Assembly (NCBI GenBank): GCA_047967505.1
Contig: CM106541.1
Source of the DNA: Dipteris shenzhenensis
Lineage: Eukaryota > Polypodiophyta > Polypodiopsida > Gleicheniales
DNA: 64,000 bases
Strand: one strand, 5' to 3'
Made by a program: the position numbers and the translations under genes
The notes under the pieces: generated by a model
What the model saw: the letters and a program-made list of their open reading frames with translations, nothing else
Database searches by the model: none
What the model was told of the DNA's origin: nothing
In this document: positions 34,661 to 45,953 of the stretch, piece after piece
Numbering within the stretch: the first letter of the stretch is position 1
Layout: each line of letters begins with the position of its first letter

Positions 34661-36599
34661 TTATACATACTTTGTTATCCTCCTTGACATACAATTACTA
34701 CTTGTAGATTCATTTTCCAATCTGTCACATAAGGTAGTCACCTTCCATGTCAATTTCTACTACTCTTGATATGTGTCCCTATCAAAGGATCTTCTAGCAT
34801 CTTTGACTATGCAAAAGACAAGAGCCAAGCTGAGTTGGATCATATATGGATCCCTATTTTCCACATAGAAAAATCCTCCAATTCTAGATGATCCTTTAGG
34901 TGATACCTTTTGGAATGCACAATCCTCCATGTGACTTCCACATGGTTCGATATGGCCTCCTCTATATTATTGAGCACACATGGACATGAGTCCTAGTTTC
35001 TATATGACTTATCTTCCTATTTTCTATAACCTACATAATGTCATATTTCCAATCAATTTTCACCCCATATTGGGTTTTTTTAATTCATAAAATAGTATTT
35101 ACGATAATCCATTCCACTCATCCTCATAATCCCTTACAATATCTTATAAAATAGATCATCATCACCTTACTTTTTGAGGTCCCAAATGAGCCACGTAAGT
35201 CCACAAATAAAATGATGAATCAAAGGACATGGTGAATCAAAAAAAGAGGATGAAAAAGACCATGAACAATGATTGAGCTATAGATTATCCCAAGACAAAA
35301 GGATTTAATAGCAAAGGTGCCTAGAGAAGCCATAAAGGAGGGAAATTAAATGTCAGGGGATATTTTGCCAATATATTTGGCAATAATTTTGTACAAAAGT
35401 CCTAATAGCATCTTCTTGCTATGGTCTTGAATATATCAATGTCAAGACTCCTAACATGGAGAATATGCTAAGCCTACTACGTCAAGAATACTTAAGGAGG
35501 AAATAGTCAACTGTGAAAGGGGGATGTTCTTGAGAATAGTTGTTGTGTAGAGGTTGTGGATGAGTTTGAGAAGAGTGAAAGTGTTTGCAGCTAGTAGCAA
35601 TTATGTGTTACAATGTATTTTCATGAGCAAGTGAGAAGATAGGATATATGTATGTGGTGGAAAAGACAAAGGAATGAGTGTGTTGAGTGTCGTTACATCC
35701 CATTATGATTAAGCAATTAAATAAGTACTTTTCTTCTCCAAATTCAATCTAAGACTCTTGGTAACATATTCACTATGCACCCAGGTATGTATTCTCATTC
35801 AACGTTTTCCTACATTCTTTGCAAACACACAATTTTCAATGAGAACTAACCTTCTAGGATGCCAAGGGTGGTTCTTGCATGTGACACCAGAGCTAAGGCT
35901 CTTCATTCAACAAGGTATCTCTTACCCTCTCTAGTTTCAATGAGGATCTGAATAAGTTGTGTTCCCATGCCCTCAATTACCTCCCTGGCAGTTGCAGCAT
36001 GAGCTTTATACCTTATTATGGATAAGTACCTTCAGAAGGAAATTCTCTCGATTGCCTCTTCAGGTTCATTCAAAGCCATTGTTCAAGGAGCATGCATCTT
36101 TGTTGTATTGGGTTTCCCATGCCATTTTTGTTCACGGACAAAACTACAACTACTATCCATTATAGTTTTTGGGCTTTTACTATACATTACATTTGTTGGG
36201 ATTTTTCTATCTATCTTATCCCATTCCAAGATTGAATCTTGAGTTCTAACATCTATGCCAAGTGTGAGAAGGGCCTAATTCCGTGTTTCTCCTAGAATTG
36301 CAATAATCTTAGGGATCAAGTAAGCTACATGTTTTGTTCAAGCATTAATATGAAGTGGTTATTCTTATGTAATATTGAAGATTTATTCATTCTTTCTATC
36401 TCATCCCCAAAGTATTGAAGTGACGTTCCATCTTCATTTGCTATTTCCCCCAAATCAACCATTCCAACCACATCCCCAACTCAATGTCATCATCATCATT
36501 GGTTAAAAAATTCTCTACCAGTAGTAGATTTTCCTGTTATTTGGTGATGATTGTTTGGCTGAAGTGCTAGCTTCTCCTCACCCCTTCATTCTTCCCATC
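34661..36599. other. Gene-free stretch with a possible LTR
   Basis: No coding region is recognised. A purine run (gaaaggggga) at about 35515 is directly followed by tgttcttgag, and 350 bases later a primer-site-like gacaccagagct occurs (35880-35895), so 35523-35880 may be an LTR, perhaps the 3' LTR of the Gypsy copy upstream. No second copy is in the window. Confidence 0.3.
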
Positions 36600-37195
36600 C
36601 TTGACTATGATGACATCACTTGAGACATTGTAATTTGATGCCTTTATTGATGTCACAATGGAGGCTACATTTTGATGGAGCACATCAACCCACGATAGGC
36701 AAGATCTAACAAAGGATAATGCTCACATATCTAGAGGGAAGAACTATCTCTTTTGGGATGTCGACTCCCATAAACTCTTCTAACCAGTTTGAGTATCAAG
36801 CTTTAATTTTGGGCATTTAATAGGCTAGATCTTTGCATATTTAGAATCTAGAGGTACGAGGTGATTGTCAACTTGTATGTAAGCAAGGGAGTGGTGATTC
36901 AAAAAGTTAAAGTGAATCTTTATGGCCTCTCCACCAACAAGTTCTTGATAAGAAGAAAGGATTCTAGCCTTTTGACATCCAACATATATGATGCACTACT
37001 AATTCCTGCGTGGATCATTGGTCAAAGGAAGCTTGCAATAATGTGTTTCCTATTTATCATGCCAAAATGGAAAAATCTTGAAGAAATTGTGTGGAGGATG
37101 CAAGACATCAAGGAAGTTGAAGGTGGCATTTGGTGGCTCCAACCTTGGCTCTCATGTTTGCTCTCTTGAATAGTTTGATGGCATGATAATAATCT
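36600..37195 (+). pseudogene. Unclassified RNase H element, copy 3 (decayed)
   Basis: The plus strand reads NQFEYQALILGI and LEVRGDCQLVCKQGSG (36790-36895), matching the RNase H motif NQAEY..LI.GL...LEV.GDSQLV of the copy at 56.3-57.7 kb. About 170 bases later NLEEIVWRMQDIKEVEGG (37065-37120) and ALMFALLNSLM match that copy's LEEIAWRLQELEEAEGD and FLFALMNNLM in the same order. Stops and frameshifts are common. It ends at the Gypsy LTR boundary at 37199. Confidence 0.6.
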
Positions 37196-37198
37196 TCC

Positions 37199-38736
37199 TG
37201 TAATAGGTAGAGACACCATTGAAAGCACAGTAAGAACTTCCAAAAACTAACATTTCAATTCCGAATTCAGAACAAGTAACAATCAAAATGAGTAATACTA
37301 ATTGATATCCATTTCATTACTGCTGAAAGCTCAGTACATCATATAGGAAATATGGTCAAAACTAGACAAAATAGATTTCTGTGGATAGATCATGCTTCCT
37401 TATTCAGAACTCCTAAACTTCTGAATCAACAACATAGAAGAGAGAACGGCAATCCCATCTATATGATAGTTCTAACTACTACCATACACGCTTTAGAAGT
37501 GGTTGCTTAGAACTACCCTACTAAGGTTTTGCATATGCTGTCTATTACTTATGAAAATAGATATAGTCTACGAGTATCCAAGTGGTATTTGTCCACACTA
37601 GCACCCCCAGTGGTATAATTATTTTTGTTCATAAGAATTAATTGCAACCTGAACCCACTTAAACATTTGGTTCATCAAGTTCCACATGTGTTTCTGTTGG
37701 CAAAGAAACTAGTTGATCCAAATAAAGCTGTAGTATATGGTACAATTCTAGAAAACTAATTCAGAGTCTTGGATTATTTCCTTGATATCTCATGCATTAT
37801 CTTTGTGTACAATAGTGTCACCCATGACACCTTTTCCCCTTGTTCTACAGCTAATAATTATGTAAGCATAGTTTTCTTTGGCCATATAATCATTACGAAC
37901 CAGTAACACAACCCTCTCTACAAACCAATCCAATTTTCACTTTCTCATTGGATCATGTACTTTACTAATCATATAACAAAATTTGGACAAAACTAGATTT
38001 CCAAACTCGGCCATCATGATCTCATTTGAACATCTATAAAATTGAACCTCTTTTGAATAATAGGGCAAACCAAACACACTAGCAACTAATTCCGATGTGA
38101 TTTTCACTCCCATAGCAATTTCATTGCCTGTTCATTGTAATACTTGAAATTGACTTAGAACATTTGGATTATCCTTCCACAATACCTAGGGTAGACATGC
38201 GCAGTCATATAGCTTAATCTTTTTAAACCATTTCTTATGTAATCCCAAATCAAGGGATACCTTTGATTGCTAGAATACTGGTGGACTATCACTGATTTGT
38301 TGCTTTTTCACCGACGGATCCGACTCCATTGCTGAATCTTTTGAAAGGTCTTGATTTTTCGATATGGGTGAATTTATCTCCCTTTGAATCCTCTTACTTC
38401 GATGAGCTAGCGCACCTGTTGATTTGGGACCCATCTCTCTACTGGCTGTGGCTAAAAGTAAATCAAGCTTGAGACACAACGATGAGATCTCTACACCTTG
38501 AGTGAGATCATTGTGTGCCAAGGACATCCTTTGACACAGAGAACAGCAAGCAAAAGTTCTTGGAAAAGTTTCAATAAGCTAGAACTGTAAATGGCTAAAA
38601 GAGTGTGATGCCAGACATGCAAACTGCCAAAGAACTAATTCCTTATATAGACATGTCAGCGGAGTTCGGGAGCACATCAGTTGAAATGATTGAATCGATT
38701 GGAGGAGAACACTCCCAACCTCAGCAGACAATTACA
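37199..38736 (-). repeat. 1.5 kb Gypsy LTR containing an ORF
   Basis: The segment has perfect 6-base terminal inverted repeats (TGTAAT...ATTACA). On the minus strand it directly follows a Gypsy pol end and a purine tract (gtgtggaggg, 38737-38746), as a 3' LTR should. Its last 400 bases (37207-37615) recur at 62643-63022 at high identity beside another Gypsy's gag. A TATA-like tctatataagga lies near 38645 on the minus strand. An ORF starts about 120 bases downstream. At 1,538 bp it is within the range of plant Gypsy LTRs. Confidence 0.7.
38270..38527 (-). CDS. ORF inside the Gypsy LTR, function unknown
   Basis: 85 codons starting MSLAHNDLTQGVEISSLCLK, polar and rich in Ser and Lys. After the stop, reading continues with interruptions to about 37780: VKITSELVASVFGLPYYSKE, then NEIMMAEFGNLVLSKFCYMI. 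That phrase is reminiscent of a plant transposon-associated gag-like domain (an F.G..V.IT...IA.LFGLP pattern), but this is weak. It lies just downstream of the LTR's TATA-like box. It may be a captured or LTR-borne ORF, now degraded. Confidence 0.35.
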   Translation of the reverse strand: MSLAHNDLTQGVEISSLCLKLDLLLATASREMGPKSTGALAHRSKRIQREINSPISKNQDLSKDSAMESDPSVKKQQISDSPPVF

Positions 38737-38949
38737 CCCTCCACACAAAAATTATTGTTGTGCACTTCATGATTATCGATGCATACAATAATTTTGATTT
38801 TCGCAAGGTATTGTACCTCTCGTATGCTTGAGATATCTCTTAGAATACAAACCTACAAACTTGGAACTTTGGAATTTCAGATCTTCGAAAAATACTTCAA
38901 AATTCCGCACTCGAATTTTTTGGATCTTCAAAATTTTAGACATTTAGAA

Positions 38950-39587
38950 AACTCCCTTCCGATTTGGTAAGTAGCCACTGCATATACCATTACCACTCCA
39001 CCTTGAAGCATTAATTCATCTTCCACAACATTTATGGATAATGTTGGTGCATGATACGGCTTCAATCTATAACCATTCACTGGTTTTGAAACTGCATTGC
39101 CATACATATCCTCCTATCTAAATGTTCCTTCTCCCAACACCTCCATAATTTTGTAAGGACCATCATATCTCAACTTAAGTTTTCTTGGATGAGGACCTAA
39201 CTTAGAATTAATCATCAATACTAGATCTCCTTTTTGAAACACTTTAAACTTAATATTCCTGTTTATCCAAGCTTGCCTTCTCTTTTGATTCACATCTAAA
39301 ATATAGGAACTCACCACCCTGTCTTCCTCCAGCTTTAACAATTATTGAATCCTATGATTAACTGATTCCTCTAGAGACAATCTATTCTCAGCTACTCTTT
39401 GGAGACTAGGTACAATAAATTCCATTGGGACTCCAACTTCATATCAATTCTATTTTATGAAACTATTCTTCCCATAATCTCCTTGAATGTTTTATTGAAA
39501 TTCTTAGCCTGGACATTAGCTTGTGGATAGTATGGAGTGTGAAAGAATGGATTGAGCTCTCCTATGGACCCTAATCTACTCTACTGA
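38950..39587 (-). pseudogene. Ty3/Gypsy integrase C-terminus
   Basis: Minus-strand motifs run in order: NPFFHTPYYPQANVQAKNFN (39560-39490, core with PYYPQAN.QAE), then the linker NQKRRQAWINRNIKFKVFQK. DLVLMINSKLG and LRYDGPYKIMEVLGEGTFR form the C-terminal domain, followed by VNGYRLKPYHAPTLSINVVE, ending near 38955. One stop follows GTFR. It is interrupted upstream at 39587 by a gag-only element's LTR. It belongs to the same element as the LTR at 37199-38736. Confidence 0.8.
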
Positions 39588-39859
39588 CAACACTAATCTA
39601 AGGTGGATGAATCCTAGGAGTGATCATGATCTATAACTCAAGTAAATTAGGCTCCATAGCTTGGACTCATAAAGAGAATCTTGAGATAGTGCAAAGTGCT
39701 TGATTGATATTACTTCAAATGAACCTCCCTTTTATAGGTGAGGGTACTTACATCCATATGCTTGCTCACATGTGGGATATCTCCTCCATGCCATGTGGCA
39801 GTTTGCCCTTTACTCATACCTTTGCTCTACATGTGCTCATGGCACCACAACTCTCAACA
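39588..39859 (-). repeat. 3' LTR of second gag-only element
   Basis: On the minus strand it begins TGTTGAGAGTTGTGG right after a purine tract and ends ...TTAGTGTTGTCA where Gypsy integrase sequence resumes. Terminal TGTTG...TCA ends fit an LTR. No partner copy is present. Confidence 0.65.
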
Positions 39860-40009
39860 CCTCCCCTTGGTGCCATGATCCTTTGGCTACTGCAAGGTGG
39901 TCATATGTGAGTTACAAGATCAAATCCTCCCCTGGGTGCTTACATGGCTACTCTCGGGTGGTCAGGTTTGATTTACAAATATAGGCAAGGTTGGCAAGGT
40001 TTTTGTTTC

Positions 40010-40858
40010 TCAATACATTCCATTGATGTCACCTTTTGGCTCATGGCTTGATGACGATGCTATGTAGTTGACCTGCTGGTTCTTCAATCTACAATCTTCT
40101 TCCTTGTGTCCCAGCTTCTTGCAATGGTGACACTTTGGTTTGTTCTTCAGTCTACAGTCACTTTGATAGTGACCCATCCTTCCGCAATGGTAGCACTTCG
40201 TTGATGTTTTATTGAATAGTGCTTGTTTTTCATTATAGCTATTGCATGTAGATGTCGATGTCAATGTCAATGTCGATGCCTTCAACTCTCTTTCTTTTTC
40301 AAGAAGAGAGGATACACATTCCTCAAACTTTGGATCTGACAAATTCTTCAAAGTGGTTGTCAATGCACTATACTCTGCAGGCATGCTTTTAAGGAGAATT
40401 GCAAGTGCATCTTTCTCCCCTACTTTTGCATTTATGACTTCTAGTTGGGTCATAGTGCTTTTGATTTTAATGACAAATTGTGCCATGGATTCATTAAAGC
40501 CCATGTGCATACTATAGAATTCAATCTTAAGATGGATTTCTTGGTTTTTGGCTTTTGCACCAAACGCTGTGTTCAACTCATCCGATGCATCCTTGGCATG
40601 ATCCTTGGAGTCTATATGATGGATTATGTTTGGACCCAAGTGCAATCCAACGAATGATAGTGCTGCTTCGTCTTTTTCTTTCCACGCATCATTTTGTGTT
40701 GTGGGTATGTCTTCTTTTACAGTCTTCCAAAGCTTTTGATGCATCAGGAGATACCTCATTTGTGTAGACCAGGTATGAAATCCTTCCCTGGTGAATTTCT
40801 CAATAGTTGGGGTGCGTATTGCCATTGCAAAGGTCTTACCAATTGACGATACTTTCAA
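40010..40858 (-). CDS. Gag polyprotein, intact (second gag-only element)
   Basis: 282 codons; a second possible start, MAIRTPTIEKF, is at residue 11. Features shared with the gag at 32726-33589: EGFHTWSTQMRYLLM, LHLGPNIIHHID, then LLKSMPAEYSALTTTLKNL and LLEKERELK. Both zinc knuckles are complete: CYHCGRMGHYQSDC near residue 222 and CHHCKKLGHKEEDC near residue 243. Between capsid and knuckles lies a Ser/Thr-rich stretch (ASTLTLTSTST) encoded by a hexamer-like repeat. There is no protease motif after the knuckles. The open frame suggests recent activity or trans-mobilisation. Confidence 0.85.
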   Translation of the reverse strand: MKVSSIGKTFAMAIRTPTIEKFTREGFHTWSTQMRYLLMHQKLWKTVKEDIPTTQNDAWKEKDEAALSFVGLHLGPNIIHHIDSKDHAKDASDELNTAFGAKAKNQEIHLKIEFYSMHMGFNESMAQFVIKIKSTMTQLEVINAKVGEKDALAILLKSMPAEYSALTTTLKNLSDPKFEECVSSLLEKERELKASTLTLTSTSTCNSYNEKQALFNKTSTKCYHCGRMGHYQSDCRLKNKPKCHHCKKLGHKEEDCRLKNQQVNYIASSSSHEPKGDINGMY

Positions 40859-42004
40859 ATATAGTAGTCTCTAATTGCATACAGAAAATCTAAGTTGACA
40901 AGTGCATAGAGCTCAAAAAACCGATTATTTTTCCTTTTTGGAGCGTGTGCAAATTCCTCCTAGATTGCAAGTTAGGCCTTGTCGAAGTTTCTGTGAAGAA
41001 GAGAAGGTCTTTGCTAATGTGGCACAAGGATTCACATGCACAATTCCATACTGTGCTTAGCAAGGGACTTTGTGCTTAGGTGGCACTATGGTGACTTTTT
41101 AACCTAGCTTGGTTAACCCAAGGTTACACAAATTTTACCATGGTTTAACTAACCCACGCAGTTGAACCTAACCACAGTTAAATTTGACCACCTTATGTGC
41201 CATGTAGCTTTTTTTAAGGAACCTTGGAGATTTAAAGGTTTTGCTGTGCATGGAAGGTCGACGACGGACGGGCGGCTTCGACAGAGGGAGCTCGAGGATG
41301 ACGGGTGGAGGATGCAACTGCTCGTGAGAAGGAGATGTTGCTCAAAGATGATGTTGGAGCTCTAATGTGACTGGAGTCACTATAGGTCGTGGGCTACTTG
41401 AAGACAACTGCTGGGTCGACCACTGGGTCAAACTACTACCTCTGCTGCTACTACTTGTGATGCCAGAGAGCAACTATTTGGTTGCTCAATCCACCACAGT
41501 TTTGCTCTCTCTATTGTCCAACTGCACAACTTTTGAAAGGCATCTCATTGCCCGAGTTGACAAGCCTCAGATTTCTAAGATGCCATTCCACTCTCTATTC
41601 ATGAGGCACATGGGTAGCTGGCACGCTACTGGATGGAGTCCTGGGCTGTGACTGCTTGCTATGAGGAGCTGCTACTGCTGGTGCGAGAAGTTGGAGAGTG
41701 CGTGTGTTGTAGTGGAATCGATCGTGCCTGTGTGTTGGCTTGTTGCATGCTTGTTGTGGCTTTGTTTACTGAGCCACTTTTGTTTGCAGGTCCTTGTCAT
41801 GCTATTGCTTGTGCATGGCCAAACCTTGCTACTTGTTGTTGTGGTTATTTCGTCTCGATTAAGTCTGATTGTGTAGCTTGTTGCTTCTGTTGATACATGC
41901 TTGCGCATAGGCTAGAAGGTAGAACTTAAATAGGATAGTCTTTTGTCTAAAAATGCTCTTTCTCAAAGGAATATAAAGTAGCAGTAGATCATGAGTAATG
42001 ATCA
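40859..42004. other. Gene-free spacer
   Basis: No coding region is supported. The 41230-41900 part is richer in C and G, with short ORFs that match nothing known. It separates the 5'-truncated gag element from the 3'-truncated Copia that follows. Confidence 0.4.
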
Positions 42005-43240
42005 CTATCTCTTTCTCTCATAGAGGAACTCAGGCTTGTTCTGCACTGCACCCATGTCCACCAAAATCCTCCTCAACCACACTGCCTCGCAAGAAGCAAA
42101 GCATGCAGATTTATACTCGACCTCCGTAGAAGAAAGAGCAACTGTGGGTTGCTTCTTGCTGACCCATGACACAACTCCAGATCCAAGTGAGAAACAGTAC
42201 CCTATCACTGATCTCCTACTATCCACGTCTCTTGCCCAATCCGAGTCACAGAATCTGGTCAAGGTGTTGCCCTTGGTATAGGTGATGCCATAATCAAGTG
42301 TGCCTTTGATGTATTTTAGCACCCGCATCCCTACCCTCCAATGGTTCTCCCGGGGCTTATTGGAAAACCTACTTAGTACACTAGCTGCAAAACTGATGTC
42401 CGGTCGTGTGTTGCATAGGTAAATCAAGCTGCCCACAAGCCTTCTGTACTTCGCTTCGTCCATCAGTGGTGATGAATCCTCGTTTGAGAGCTTCGAGTCA
42501 ACCTCCATAGGGGTACCAACTAATTTGCACTCAGCCATGCCAAATGCCTTCAGTATCTCTCCAGCATACTTCAGTTGTGAAATGAAGATATGTTTCGGTT
42601 CCTGCCAAGCTTCAATCCCCAAACAAAAATGCATCAGTCCGAGGTCTGTCATTTCAAACTCTCTTCCAAGAAAATGCTTCGTTTGCAAGATCTCCTCTTC
42701 ATGGTTCCCTGTTATGACAAGGTCGTCCACATAAAGGACCACGATCATACACCTGCCTCCTTCTCTGAAGATATACAAATTTGCATCAGATGGACTCCTC
42801 TTGAACCCGTTTTATAGAAAGTAGGCATCAATTCACTGGTACCATGCTCGTGGGGCCTATTTCAGCCCGTAAAGTGCCTTCTTCAGTTTGCAGACTTTAA
42901 CTTCTAAACCGGGGATCTCAAAACCTGGTGGTTGTTCCACGTATGCCTCCTCCTTGAGATCTCCATTCAGAATGGCAGATTTCACATCCATCTAAAACAC
43001 GGGCCAACTTCCTTGGGCAGCTAAAGCCAAAACACTGCGAATTGTGGTTAGTCGAGCTATGGGAGCAAAAGTATCTTGATAATCAAAACCATGTACCTGT
43101 GCAAATCTTTTTGCCATGAGCCAGGCCTTGTACTTATCCAATGTGCCATCGGACTTATACTTGGTCTTGTACACCCACTTGGTTCCGATTACCTTGCGTT
43201 TTGGTGGTCGATCCACAAGGTCCCAAGTGTTGTTCTTCAT
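42005..43240 (-). pseudogene. Copia reverse transcriptase/RNase H
   Basis: RT begins MKNNTWDLVDRPPKRKVIGT and KWVYKTKYK, with FDYQDTFAPIARLTTIRSVL, all classic Copia RVT_2 motifs. Three or four stops occur between 43000 and 42780. The open part from 42778 holds the catalytic VVLYVDDLVITG box and KYRRLVGSLIYLCNTRPDIS. RNase H reads RFCDSDWARDVDSRRSVIGY and SSTEVEYKSACFASCEAVWL. It ends MGAVQNKPEFLYERKR, short of the family's end, so RNase H is cut. Confidence 0.85.
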
Positions 43241-43421
43241 TATGGAGCCATACTCCGACTACATAGCCTCCATCCACCTATCATCGCCCTATGCCTCTTC
43301 AAGACACTTGGGTTCATCAGCATGGATCACTTCTGTCATCAAAGCATAGTTGACCAAGTGTTCCTGCGCCCTTCTTTGCTCCTCTAATCTCTTGGATCGG
43401 CAGTGTTTGGATGGTTCCTCC

Positions 43422-44440
43422 TCAATGGCTGGAGGCTCTTTGCCGTCCAAAAGCTGCTTTACCCACTTCGAGATGGCCGTTGCCGTTGTGGTTCTGCAGG
43501 CTCTTCTTCATCTTCTTTGTCTTGAATCCTCCCAAGCACCGTTGGGGGAGTTCGGTTGGTGGCGGTACTGGATGGATATCCTGGTCCTGGTTGTTTGGGA
43601 AGGAAGCATCCTCCTCCAATTGATGCGGCTGTTCTGAGAAGACCACATCGTGACTTACAATTACCTTCTTGGTAACAGGGTTATAGAGACAGTAACCCTT
43701 TGCCTCTTCACTGTAGCCTAAGAAAATACACGTCCGGCTCTTCGGTTCCCATTTGGACCTGGTAGCATCAGGGACATGCACAAAACAGTCACATCCAAAA
43801 ACTCTGAAATGTGCAGCTGAAGGTTTCTTACGAGAAAAGGCTTGCAGTGGAGTCATCCCATTCATAGCCTTTGTGTAGCTATGATTGAGGATGTAAACTG
43901 CAGTGTTACATGCTTCAGCCCAGAAAGTCTTTGGCAAATCTTTCCCTTTCATCATACTCCGGCCCATTTCGTAGATGACGCGCATCTTGCATTCTGCTAC
44001 TCCATTTTGCTGTGATGTATGTGGCGAGGGTTTCTGCCTCTTGATTCTGTGACTTTTATAGTAACTTTTAAATTTAGTTGATGTGAACTCTCCATCTCTG
44101 TCTGATCTCAACTTCTTTACCTTCCTCCCTAATTCTTTCTCGACCATTACATGCCATTCCTTGAACCTACTGAAAGCCTCGTCTTTCGTCTTCAGGAAGT
44201 ATATCCATATCCTTCTACTGTAGTCATCGATCAGCATCATGAAGTAGAAGGAACCACCCAAAGCTTCCATCTCCATCTTTCCGCAGAGGTCCATGTGAAC
44301 GAGCTCTAGAGGAGCCTTTGCCCTACTGGCCTCTTTAGGAAAGGGCTGCCGATGCTACTTGCCCATCATGCAAGCTTCACATACATCGAGCAAATCTGAA
44401 ATTTTTGGTAGGTCTGCAATCATTCCACTTTTATGCATCT
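43422..44440 (-). pseudogene. Copia integrase
   Basis: The zinc-finger end CEACMMGK lies near 44370, followed by LVHMDLCGKMEMEALGGSFY with the first catalytic Asp. Next come MMLIDDYSRRIWIYFLKTKD and KLRSDRDGEFTS, where the usual DNGGEF has become DRDGEF but the Asp is kept. HTSQQNGVAECKMRVI carries the Glu region, followed by TFWAEACNTAVYILNH. The C-terminal part has FRVFGCDCFVHV, CIFLGYSEEAKGYCLY and VIVSHDVVFSE. The ORF is open from 44294, with frame breaks nearby. Confidence 0.85.
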
Positions 44441-44443
44441 CCT

Positions 44444-45010
44444 TCAAAGAATAAGGTTTAGATGACCAAACCTCTCATGCCACAGCTTAGTGTTCTTTAC
44501 ATCCGCTCGAGCACTGAATGCTGAGACTTCGTAAATGTTGTTGTGCCGTGTACCTTTACCAACTACCTTTCCTTGAAGATCCAGGATCTGTGCACCATTC
44601 TTATCAAATTGAACTTTGAGGTCCCGATTTGTGATCGCAGAAACGAACAACAAGTTCCTCTTGATATCTGGCACATAAAGAACATCGGACAATTGTTTTA
44701 CAACTCCATCTGACTTGAGAGCAATCGTACCTTTTCCTTTTGCTGGACATTTTGCATCATTCCCGACTGCTACCATGATGTCATTCCCTACCGGCTATAG
44801 AGAGGTATACCAATCCTTTCGACTGGTCATGTGGCGTGATGCACCACTGTCAATGATCCATGGTTCATCCGTAGGTACATGAATTGCCTCCATGCCAATC
44901 TCCTCAATTGCGATGAATAGCTCTATTGGTACTGCCTGCGCACTGTTGCTGGACTCTTTCTTTACTCCGTTCTTCTCATCTACAATCTTCTTGTGGCACT
45001 CATTCTGCTT
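44444..45010 (-). pseudogene. Copia protease and GAG-pre-integrase region
   Basis: The minus strand gives a zinc knuckle CFYCNKAGHKQNEC (about 45035), then EPWIIDSGASRHMTSRKDW with the retropepsin DSG. After a stop near 44798 come LSDVLYVPDIKRNLLFVSAI and LWHERFGHLNL (GAG-pre-integrase). The stop and frame changes inactivate it. Confidence 0.8.
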
Positions 45011-45099
45011 GTGCCCTGCCTTGTTGCAATAGAAGCACTTGATTTTCTAGCTCTTTTTATCATTAGAAGAAGATGGGTTACCAGAGTCCTTACCCTTAC

Positions 45100-45883
45100 C
45101 TTTCTTTGATCCGGTCTAGAAAGCCGAATCTTCTCCAGTCCTCATCTTTTGATGCATCTCCTCCTCTAGAAGCATCGTGCTGAAATCCTCAAAGTTGAGG
45201 GGTGGATTTTTGTTCTGCGTATTTAGGACCGTAACAAGACCGTCATACTTTGGTGGGAGAATCCGTATATGCACCTTCGTGCTAGATTCTCGCTAGTGAT
45301 GGTGATGCCAATCGCAGTCATCTAATCGCGCAGATTCTTCACCCTGGTGATAAACTTCTCTGCCGCTTCAGACTCAAACAATTTTTCATTCGCGAGTTGA
45401 GTCTCCAGATTCTAAATTCGCGTCTGATTCGTGGTCTCGTACTGATTTTTCAAGACCATCCATGTCTCCTCCGCTGTGGTGACATGTTGAATTAATGCCA
45501 TGATGGAATCACTAACACTGCAGACAATAGAACACAGTGCATCTGCATTTCTTCTTGTCCACGCGAGAATCTCATCTGCAGTTGATACTATTTGTTGTCC
45601 TGCATTGGCTGGATCCGGTCTCGGAATCACTAACACTGCAGACAATAGAACACAGTGCATCTGCATTTCTTCTTGTCCACGCGAGAATCTCATCCGCAGT
45701 TGATACTATTTGTTGTCCTGCATTGGCTGGATCCGGCCTCACGTCCACCCCAGTAGCAGTGTCCCAAAGCTCATATGCGCTTAGGATGGTCTTCATCTTG
45801 AACTTCCAGAGAGGATACTTAGAGCCGTCCAACTTTTCGCTTTCGCCAAACGGTGGGATTCGCAGTCTTGCGGGCTGGGCCAT
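45100..45883 (-). pseudogene. Copia gag with a 118 bp tandem duplication
   Basis: Gag starts MAQPARLRIPPFGESEKLDG (45883), with YPLWKFKMKTILSAYELW typical of Copia capsid. The block 45507-45624 is repeated at 45625-45742 with only a few differences. As 118 is not a multiple of three, the duplication shifts the frame, and both frames show DEILAWTRRNADALCSIVC. The remainder (TTAEETWMVLKNQYETTNQ and beyond) is in the other frame. Confidence 0.85.
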
Positions 45884-45940
45884 CTCTCATAATCTACTCA
45901 AAAACAGAAACACACTAGCAAATCTTCTTGCTAGAGTCCA

Positions 45941-45953
45941 GGCTCTGATACCA
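45941..45953 (-). promoter_or_regulatory. Primer binding site (initiator tRNA-Met)
   Basis: The plus strand reads GGCTCTGATACCA, the complement of TGGTATCAGAGCC, directly next to the LTR end TGTAAGAAA. Confidence 0.9.

Larger units (their letters stand above)
39588..40858 (-). mobile_element. Second gag-only Copia-type element, 5' truncated
   Basis: On the minus strand an intact gag (40858-40010) is followed after about 140 bases by a polypurine tract (ccaaggggagg, 39860-39870) and a 272 bp 3' LTR (39588-39859). No protease or RT fits between. A TATA-like cctataaaaggg sits inside the LTR (about 39735). Neither a 5' LTR nor a TGGTATCAGAGCC site is found upstream of gag, so the 5' end is lost. 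The element sits within Gypsy integrase sequence. Confidence 0.75.
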
